From Ruminococcus sp. (GTDB taxonomy: Bacteria > Bacillota > Clostridia > Oscillospirales > Ruminococcaceae), in NCBI GenBank assembly GCA_017544125.1, contig JAFYET010000365.1, forward strand, positions 1 through 11,854: DNA of 11,854 nt, read 5' to 3'. Shown one piece after another: positions 7,058 through 11,854 of the stretch. Below the pieces are notes generated by a model. The model ran no database searches, had not been told where the DNA came from, and saw only the letters and a program-made list of their open reading frames with translations. The position numbers were made by a program, and so were the translations under genes. Each line of letters begins with the position of its first letter. The first letter of the stretch is position 1.

Positions 7058-7096
7058 CAGATAAAATAGGTTCTTCCTTTGGGTACTATTATTCAT

Positions 7097-7125
7097 ATTA
7101 TACTATATTTTAATGAAAACTACAA
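7097..7125 (-). promoter_or_regulatory. Sigma-A promoter of the zapA operon
   Basis: On the minus strand, -35 TTGTAG (7120-7125), a 17-nt spacer and a perfect -10 TATAAT (7097-7102). Transcription would begin near 7090, leaving a leader of about 50 nt before the zapA ATG. The surrounding DNA is AT-rich. Confidence 0.75.
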
Positions 7126-7189
7126 GAGGTTTTGGGAATTTTTTTGAAATTATACAAAAAAATATAACTCTAAATGTAATATTCGCACC

Positions 7190-7218
7190 TTGAAAAATAT
7201 GAATTTTTTTGGTATAAT
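7190..7218 (+). promoter_or_regulatory. Sigma-A promoter of the che operon
   Basis: -35 TTGAAA (7190-7195), a 17-nt spacer and a perfect -10 TATAAT (7213-7218). Transcription would begin near 7225, giving a leader of about 58 nt before cheA. It does not resemble the sigma-D/sigma-28 class usually used for late flagellar and chemotaxis genes. Only about 64 bp separate its -35 from that of the divergent zapA promoter. Confidence 0.8.
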
Positions 7219-7272
7219 TATAGTAGGTGTAATATATCCATAAATTATGTTAATTGTATAAAAATCCTAACT

Positions 7273-7279
7273 GAAAGGG
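7273..7279 (+). promoter_or_regulatory. Ribosome binding site of cheA
   Basis: GAAAGGG. Its spacing is short for ATG 7283 (3 nt) and comfortable for TTG 7289 (9 nt), so translation may start at the TTG. Confidence 0.5.
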
Positions 7280-7282
7280 TTG

Positions 7283-9691
7283 ATGATCTTGGCTAAATTT
7301 GAGGCCGGCATGGAGGCCATGCTTGATACCTTCGTATTTGAGACTTCCTCTCTGCTTGAGGAGCTTGACGATATACTCATGAGAACTGAAAATGACGAGC
7401 TTTTGCCCGATGACATAGCCGAGATCTTCCGTGTAATGCACACGATAAAGGGCTCGGGCGCTATGATGGGCTTGCAGAATATGTCAAAGCTCGCCCACTC
7501 GGTGGAAGATCTTTTCTACATCATACGTGAGGATAACTCTGTAAAATACGACAAGCCCGCTATGTACGAGCTTTTATTTGCTACGTCCGATTCGCTCAAA
7601 AACGAGATAGACGTTATTCAGGACGATTCGCAGGAGCTTACCGACTTTACCGAGCTTATGAACAAGATACGTGCCTTTGCAGCCGTTATGAAGGGCGAGG
7701 GCGCACCTGCCGAGTCAGACAGCGGCAGCTCGGGGTTTGACCTTGCATCTATCTTCCCCGAAGATGAGCCTGAAGAGGTAATGACCGCAAAGGTAACATT
7801 CTTTGAGGAATGTATGATGCCCACCATAAGAGCGCTTATTCTCGTACGCAACTTAGGCGACATAGCCGAGGTCTGCGGCACATATCCCCCTGATCTGAAC
7901 GACGACAGCTCGGGTGCTGAGATACTCAAAAACGGGCTTTTCATAAAATTCGTCACCGACAGCAACGAGGCGGTGCTTGACAAGCTGCAAAACGGCATTG
8001 ACGTTGACAAGGCAGAGCTTGTGACAAGACCTGCGGCAGGCGCTTCCGACGCAGGCGCAGCAGCGGCAGGCAATATCCCCGCAGGGGTGTTCTCTGACGA
8101 TGAGCCTGAGGATATGGTGACGGTGAGAGTCACCTTTGACGAGGAATGTATGATGCCCTGCATAAGAGGCATGATACTTGTGCGTGGGCTCGGCGACATA
8201 GCAGAGGTCTGCGGCACATATCCCCCCGACCTGAACGATGACAGCTCGGGCGACAAGATACTCAAGGACGGGCTTTTTATAAAGCTCATGACAGATGACA
8301 ACAACGCCGTTATCGAGTCGCTCAAAAAGGGGCTGAACGTTGTAAATGCCGAGCTTGTCAAAAAGCCCGACAAGAACGCCGCCCCCGCAGCAGCGCCCGC
8401 ACAGGCGGCAACTCCCGCAGCACCTGCGGCAGAAGCTGCAAAGCCGGCTGAAGCTAAGAAAGCCGCCCCTGCCCCCAAAAAGCCTGCGGGCAGCGGCGAA
8501 AAGACATCGAGCATAATCTCTGTCAAGCTCGAAAAGCTCGACAAGCTGCTTGACCTGGTGGCGGAGATAGTTATAACCGAATCAATGGTAATATCAAGCC
8601 CCGACCTTAAAAACGTATCAGGCAACCTCGAGCGCTTCCAGAAATCATCCCGTGACCTCAAAAAGCTCACCGACGAGCTTCAGGACGTGGTTATGAGCAT
8701 CAGAATGGTGCCTGTATCAAACGCATTCTCAAAGATGACGAGAGTTGTTAGAGATATGAACAAGACCCTCGGCAAGGGGGTAACACTGGTGTTTGAGGGC
8801 GAGGAAACAGAAGTTGACAAGTCGATAGTAGATATACTCAACGACCCGCTGATGCACATAGTAAGAAACGCCGTAGACCACGGCATAGAGACCCCCGATG
8901 AGCGTGCAGCCTCGGGCAAGACCGACCCGCCGACAGTTACCCTCTCGGCAGGGTATGACTCGGGCGAGGTAGTTATAGCGTGCCGTGACAACGGTGCGGG
9001 CATGGACAGGGAAAAGCTGCTTGCAAAGGGCAGAAAGAACGGCATCTTAACAAAGCCCGAGAGCGAATACACCGACAGAGAGGCTTTCTCGCTCATCATG
9101 GCGGCGGGCTTCTCCACCAACGAGGTAGTTACCGAATACTCTGGGCGTGGCGTTGGTATGGACGTTGTAAGAAAGAACATCGAGTCGGTAGGCGGCAAGC
9201 TGTATGTTGACTCAACGCTCGGCGAAGGCTCGACATTCACTATAAAGATACCGCTCTCACTTTCTATCATCGACGTAATGGGCATAGATGTTGCAGGGTA
9301 TAACTTCTCTGTTCCCAAGAACGTGATAGTTGAGCTTTTCAGGGCGACCCCCGATATGCTTATGGAAAACGACACGCTGATAATGCGGCGTGGTATGTGC
9401 CTGCCCCTTTACAGAATGAGCAGGGTATTCGGCGTGCCGGGCGAGAACAAGCCCCTTACCGACGGCGTTATTCTGCTTTGCGATGCAAACGGCAGCAAGG
9501 CCTGCTTCTTTGCAGACAGGCTGATAGCTGACCAGCAGGTGGTAGTAAAGCCCTTCTCGGTGCTGCTTTCGCAGTACAAGCTAAAGGAGCAGGGGCTTTC
9601 GGGCTGCTCGGTATTAGGCGACGGCTCAATAACCACAATACTCGATATGAAAGAGATAATAGACACCTTAGAGGAGCGTGAGGGCAAATGA
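7283..9691 (+). CDS. cheA: Chemotaxis histidine kinase CheA with duplicated P2 domain
   Basis: About 802 residues. In order: P1 phosphotransfer domain (about 10-115) with phospho-accepting H53 in VMHTIKGSGAMM; two tandem P2 response-regulator-binding domains (158-250 and 270-362); a low-complexity Ala/Pro/Lys linker (363-406); P3 dimerisation helices (from 407); P4 ATPase with N box HIVRNAVDHGIE (525-536), G1 DNGAGMD (569-575), F box FSLIMAAGFST and G2 GRGVGMDVV (from 622); and a P5 CheW-like regulatory domain (about 657-800). The kinase passes phosphate from H53 to CheY- and CheB-type regulators under receptor control. Most CheA proteins have one P2 and about 650-700 residues, so the second P2 explains the extra length. 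Start is uncertain: AAAGGG (7274-7279) is 3 nt from ATG 7283 and 9 nt from TTG 7289 (which would give MAKFEAGME). TTG 7280 is less likely. It overlaps cheW by ATGA. Confidence 0.96.
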   Translation: MILAKFEAGMEAMLDTFVFETSSLLEELDDILMRTENDELLPDDIAEIFRVMHTIKGSGAMMGLQNMSKLAHSVEDLFYIIREDNSVKYDKPAMYELLFATSDSLKNEIDVIQDDSQELTDFTELMNKIRAFAAVMKGEGAPAESDSGSSGFDLASIFPEDEPEEVMTAKVTFFEECMMPTIRALILVRNLGDIAEVCGTYPPDLNDDSSGAEILKNGLFIKFVTDSNEAVLDKLQNGIDVDKAELVTRPAAGASDAGAAAAGNIPAGVFSDDEPEDMVTVRVTFDEECMMPCIRGMILVRGLGDIAEVCGTYPPDLNDDSSGDKILKDGLFIKLMTDDNNAVIESLKKGLNVVNAELVKKPDKNAAPAAAPAQAATPAAPAAEAAKPAEAKKAAPAPKKPAGSGEKTSSIISVKLEKLDKLLDLVAEIVITESMVISSPDLKNVSGNLERFQKSSRDLKKLTDELQDVVMSIRMVPVSNAFSKMTRVVRDMNKTLGKGVTLVFEGEETEVDKSIVDILNDPLMHIVRNAVDHGIETPDERAASGKTDPPTVTLSAGYDSGEVVIACRDNGAGMDREKLLAKGRKNGILTKPESEYTDREAFSLIMAAGFSTNEVVTEYSGRGVGMDVVRKNIESVGGKLYVDSTLGEGSTFTIKIPLSLSIIDVMGIDVAGYNFSVPKNVIVELFRATPDMLMENDTLIMRRGMCLPLYRMSRVFGVPGENKPLTDGVILLCDANGSKACFFADRLIADQQVVVKPFSVLLSQYKLKEQGLSGCSVLGDGSITTILDMKEIIDTLEEREGK
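7754..8032 (+). repeat. CheA P2 domain, copy 1 of a tandem duplication
   Basis: Encodes residues 158-250 of CheA (FPEDEPEEVM ... KAELVTRP). It aligns without gaps to 8090-8368 at an exact 336-nt (112-codon) offset. By eye, 63 of 93 residues are identical. Confidence 0.9.
8090..8368 (+). repeat. CheA P2 domain, copy 2 of a tandem duplication
   Basis: Encodes residues 270-362 of CheA (FSDDEPEDMV ... NAELVKKP). The core 8201-8250 matches 7865-7914 in copy 1 at 46 of 50 bases, and all four differences are silent. An Ala/Gly-rich linker of 19 codons (8033-8089) separates the copies. Confidence 0.9.
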
Positions 9692-10134
9692 GCGAAGAGA
9701 ACAAGGAGCTGTTAGATGATCTCAGCGGCCAGATAATGACCTTCACCTGCAGCGGTGAGACTTATGCCTTTGATATAATGGATATAACCGATATCATCGA
9801 GATACCCGAGATAACAAAGATACCAAAGCTGCCCGAATTCCTGCTCGGTGTTATAAACCTGAGAGGTCAGGTAGTGCCTGTTATGGACTTTAACCTCAAA
9901 ATGGGCAAGCCCAAAGAGGAATACGACTCAAAGACCTGCATCATAGTCACCGAGCGTGACAAGGCAAGCATCGGCATACTTGTAAACCGTGTGCTCGATG
10001 TTGAAAAGGTAACTAAAAAGGATATAATCCCCTACCCGAAGAAGGGCTCATTCATAAGGGGCATAATCGAGCGTGACGGCTCACGCACTGCCCTTATCGA
10101 CTGGAACGAGCTGGTGGGGCTTGAAAAGAAATAA
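9688..10134 (+). CDS. cheW: Chemotaxis coupling protein CheW
   Basis: A 148-residue CheW, the scaffold that joins CheA (through its P5 domain) to chemoreceptor tips in the membrane-associated array. Typical features are FTCSGETYAFDIMDITDIIE, the conserved PEFLLGVINLRGQVVPVMD (about 49-67) with the Asn-Leu-Arg-Gly turn that contacts receptor and kinase, and LVNRVLDVEKV (about 98-108). The length is normal. Its ATG overlaps the cheA stop (ATGA), so the two are translationally coupled and probably made in linked amounts. The following gene, cheR, begins 39 nt later. Confidence 0.96.
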   Translation: MSEENKELLDDLSGQIMTFTCSGETYAFDIMDITDIIEIPEITKIPKLPEFLLGVINLRGQVVPVMDFNLKMGKPKEEYDSKTCIIVTERDKASIGILVNRVLDVEKVTKKDIIPYPKKGSFIRGIIERDGSRTALIDWNELVGLEKK

Positions 10135-10160
10135 CTTATACACTGACAAAATAAATCAAC

Positions 10161-10173
10161 GGAGATAATGCTT
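10161..10173 (+). promoter_or_regulatory. Ribosome binding site deciding the cheR start
   Basis: GGAG (10161-10164) with 9 nt before ATG 10174-10176. The in-frame ATG at 10168 is only 3 nt from it and is a poorer choice. Confidence 0.55.
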
Positions 10174-10995
10174 ATGCAGATACTTGACTGTGATTTCGAG
10201 CGTCTGGTGACGTTTGTAAAATTCAAATACGGCATCAATTTGCAGGATAAGAAATTCCTTGTGGAAACAAGGCTGACAAACTATATCCTCGACTGCGGCT
10301 TCCGTGATTTTGCGGAATACTGCACAGCTCTCTACAACGACACGTCGGGCAGAGAAGTCGCAAATATGATAAACAGGATAACCACAAACCACACCTACTT
10401 TATGCGTGAGACTGAGCATTTTGAGCACTTTATGCACGTATTCCTTGCTGATGCCGTCAAAACGAGAGAGGATAAGACCTTAGCTATATGGAGTGCGGGC
10501 TGCTCATTCGGCAACGAGCCTTACAACCTTGCCATGTGCGCCAACGAGTTTTTGGGTGCGCAGAAAAGAGAGTGGGACTGCCGAATACTCGCAACCGACG
10601 TTTCATTCCATGCTTTAAGAAACGCCAAGAACGGTATGTACCCCGAGCAGGACCTCGAGCAGCTGCCGCCCGGCTGGCGTGAGAAGTATTTCATCAGGAA
10701 AGCCAAGGGCATATATCAGGTAACAGATGAAATAAGAAGCGATGTTATCTTCAAATATCACAACCTTATGGAGCCGATAGAGTTCAAGCGCAAGTTTGAC
10801 CTCATTCTCTGCCGTAATGTTATGATATACTTTGATGAGCGCACAAAGAGTATGCTGTGCAGGCGCTTCTACGATGCCTCAGCAGAGGGCGGCTATCTCT
10901 ACATAGGGCACGCTGAGGCTGCCCCATATGATATGATGTACCGCAAGGTGAAAACTGCCATTTATCAGAAGATTACCCACGGAGGTGAAGGCTGA
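10174..10995 (+). CDS. cheR: Chemoreceptor glutamate methyltransferase CheR
   Basis: A 273-residue class I methyltransferase that transfers a methyl group from S-adenosylmethionine to receptor glutamates during adaptation. The N-terminal helical domain (about 1-75) ends in ITTNHTYFMRE. The SAM-binding domain carries WSAGCSFGNEPYNLAM (106-121), ATDVSFHALRNAKNGMY (140-156) and FDLILCRNVMIYF (208-220). The usual motif is WSAGCSTGEEPYSLAM, so T, the first E and the S are replaced here by F, N and N; the rest of the fold is well kept. I see no C-terminal TPR extension or receptor-tether insertion. The start at 10174 was chosen for its ribosome site. The stop overlaps the cheB start (TGATG). Confidence 0.94.
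   Translation: MQILDCDFERLVTFVKFKYGINLQDKKFLVETRLTNYILDCGFRDFAEYCTALYNDTSGREVANMINRITTNHTYFMRETEHFEHFMHVFLADAVKTREDKTLAIWSAGCSFGNEPYNLAMCANEFLGAQKREWDCRILATDVSFHALRNAKNGMYPEQDLEQLPPGWREKYFIRKAKGIYQVTDEIRSDVIFKYHNLMEPIEFKRKFDLILCRNVMIYFDERTKSMLCRRFYDASAEGGYLYIGHAEAAPYDMMYRKVKTAIYQKITHGGEG
10981..10994 (+). promoter_or_regulatory. Ribosome binding site of cheB
   Basis: GGAGGTG (10981-10987), 7 nt before ATG 10995. It is the strongest ribosome site in the che operon and lies inside the last codons of cheR. Confidence 0.6.
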
Positions 10996-11854
10996 TGGAC
11001 AACAGGATAAGAGTTCTCATCGTTGATGATTCAGCCGTTTACCGCACGGTGTTTGAAAAGATACTGAATGACAACCCCGACATACACGTTGTCGGCAAGG
11101 CTGAGGACGCATACAACGCAAGGGATATGATAATCAAGCTGCACCCCGATGTTATGACCCTTGATATAGAGATGCCGAAGATGAGCGGCGTTGACTTTCT
11201 AAAAAAGCTCATTCCCCAGTATGCCATACCTGTTGTGGTATGCTCGTCTGAGGAGAAGAGCGCTATCAAGGCGATAGAGGCAGGCGCCGTTGAGTTTGTG
11301 GCAAAGCCCCGGAACCTTACCTCGGGGGCGGAGCTGGCAAAGTTCGGTGTGCAGCTGGCAAATGCCGTAAGGCAGGCTAAAAACGCCAAGAACATTCACT
11401 CTGGGACGCAAAGCTACAGGGTAAAGACCTTCGGTGCCGATGAAAAGACCGACAAGATAATAGCCATAGGCGGCTCAACAGGGGCTACCGAGGCGCTGCC
11501 AAAGGTGCTTGAGGGCATGAACACCCACACGCCCCCTATAATATGCACCATACATATGCCCGAGGGCTACCCCGAGATATATGCACAAAGGCTCAACAAG
11601 CAGCTGAAGATAGAGGTAAAAGAAGTGACCGACGGAATGTACTTAAAGCGTGGCATGGCGGTCATAGCCCGTGGCAGCAGGCATATGCGGGTGTATAAGG
11701 ACAGGAACGGCTACTTCGTCACCTGCGAGGCTGGTCCCAAGGTGTCGGGGCATTGCCCGAGCGTTGATGTTATGTTTGAAAGCTGCGCCTACTGCGCCAA
11801 AGACAATGCCATAGGCGTTATACTCACAGGCATGGGCGATGACGGCGCAACGGG
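10995..11854 (+). CDS. cheB: Receptor methylesterase/response regulator CheB, 3' end beyond the window
   Basis: 286 codons are visible of a protein usually about 350 residues long. The N-terminal receiver domain has the acidic pair D11-D12, phospho-accepting D57 in TLDIEMPKMSG and conserved K104 in FVAKP. A linker (about 108-152) leads to the methylesterase domain, with catalytic S161 in AIGGSTGATEAL, H187 in TIHMPEGY and D283 in LTGMGDDGATG. Phosphorylation by CheA activates removal of methyl groups (and deamidation) from receptors. The usual QHMP is IHMP here and the usual RPSVDVLF is CPSVDVMF. GGAGGTG lies 7 nt before the ATG, which overlaps the cheR stop by 1 nt. The frame is open to the window edge with no sign of damage. 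Confidence 0.95.
   Translation, partial: MDNRIRVLIVDDSAVYRTVFEKILNDNPDIHVVGKAEDAYNARDMIIKLHPDVMTLDIEMPKMSGVDFLKKLIPQYAIPVVVCSSEEKSAIKAIEAGAVEFVAKPRNLTSGAELAKFGVQLANAVRQAKNAKNIHSGTQSYRVKTFGADEKTDKIIAIGGSTGATEALPKVLEGMNTHTPPIICTIHMPEGYPEIYAQRLNKQLKIEVKEVTDGMYLKRGMAVIARGSRHMRVYKDRNGYFVTCEAGPKVSGHCPSVDVMFESCAYCAKDNAIGVILTGMGDDGAT

Noticed and set aside
7186..7228. CACCT ... AGGTG inverted half-sites flanking the che promoter as an operator
   Set aside because: Only 5 bp each and 33 bp apart; easily expected by chance.
7618..8670. 350-codon open frame antisense to cheA
   Set aside because: It lies opposite an unmistakable CheA. Its low-complexity Ser/Ala/Leu make-up mirrors codon bias on the real strand, and it repeats only because the P2 domains repeat.
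8680..9375. 231-codon open frame antisense to the CheA kinase domain
   Set aside because: A shadow of conserved kinase coding with Ser-rich composition and no ribosome site.

Overview
The window looks like chromosome from an anaerobic, low- to mid-GC Gram-positive bacterium of the Clostridia, most likely a Ruminococcus-like member of the Oscillospiraceae. The grounds are strong purine-rich ribosome sites, tight operons with ATGA/TAATG overlaps, a zapA - peptidase U32 - dut gene order, a two-subunit class I fumarase, YdbS/YdbT-type membrane PH proteins, and AT-rich intergenic DNA with consensus sigma-A promoters. The genus is inference; the class is fairly safe.

Left part, minus strand, 1-1428: a pair of membrane-anchored bacterial PH-domain (bPH_2) proteins. 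The first (YdbS-like) is intact. The second (YdbT-like) runs off the left edge and is interrupted by one in-frame TAA at 645-647, with clear homologous coding continuing in the same frame on both sides, so it is probably a nonsense-mutated gene or a sequence error.

1429-1698 is a gene-free gap with a compact cluster of repeats: a 6-bp hairpin, two abutting perfect hairpins (11 and 12 bp), and a six-unit degenerate heptamer array. No strong promoter or canonical terminator is visible there.

1699-7041, minus strand, reads as one operon of five genes: a ZapA-like cell-division protein with a long coiled-coil tail, a U32/DUF3656 protein of the RlhA type, dUTPase, a metal-dependent amidohydrolase of the imidazolonepropionase-related group, and the alpha subunit of class I fumarase (TTG start). 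Gaps are -1, 17, 12 and 2 nt. The fumarase beta subunit is not in the window.

7042-7282 is an AT-rich divergent promoter region with two near-consensus sigma-A promoters, one for each side.

7283-11854, plus strand, is a chemosensory operon: cheA, cheW, cheR, and cheB (cut by the right edge). CheA is the histidine kinase; CheW couples it to receptors; CheR methylates and CheB demethylates receptors. CheA carries two tandem copies of its response-regulator-binding P2 domain, about 68% identical to each other. No receptor, CheY or flagellar gene is in view, so whether the pathway drives flagella, pili or something else cannot be decided here.

I did not find a clearly new multi-gene system. The most unusual items are the tandem P2 duplication in CheA, the regular 14-residue coiled-coil repeat fused to ZapA, the nonsense-interrupted PH protein, and the repeat cluster at 1551-1673.
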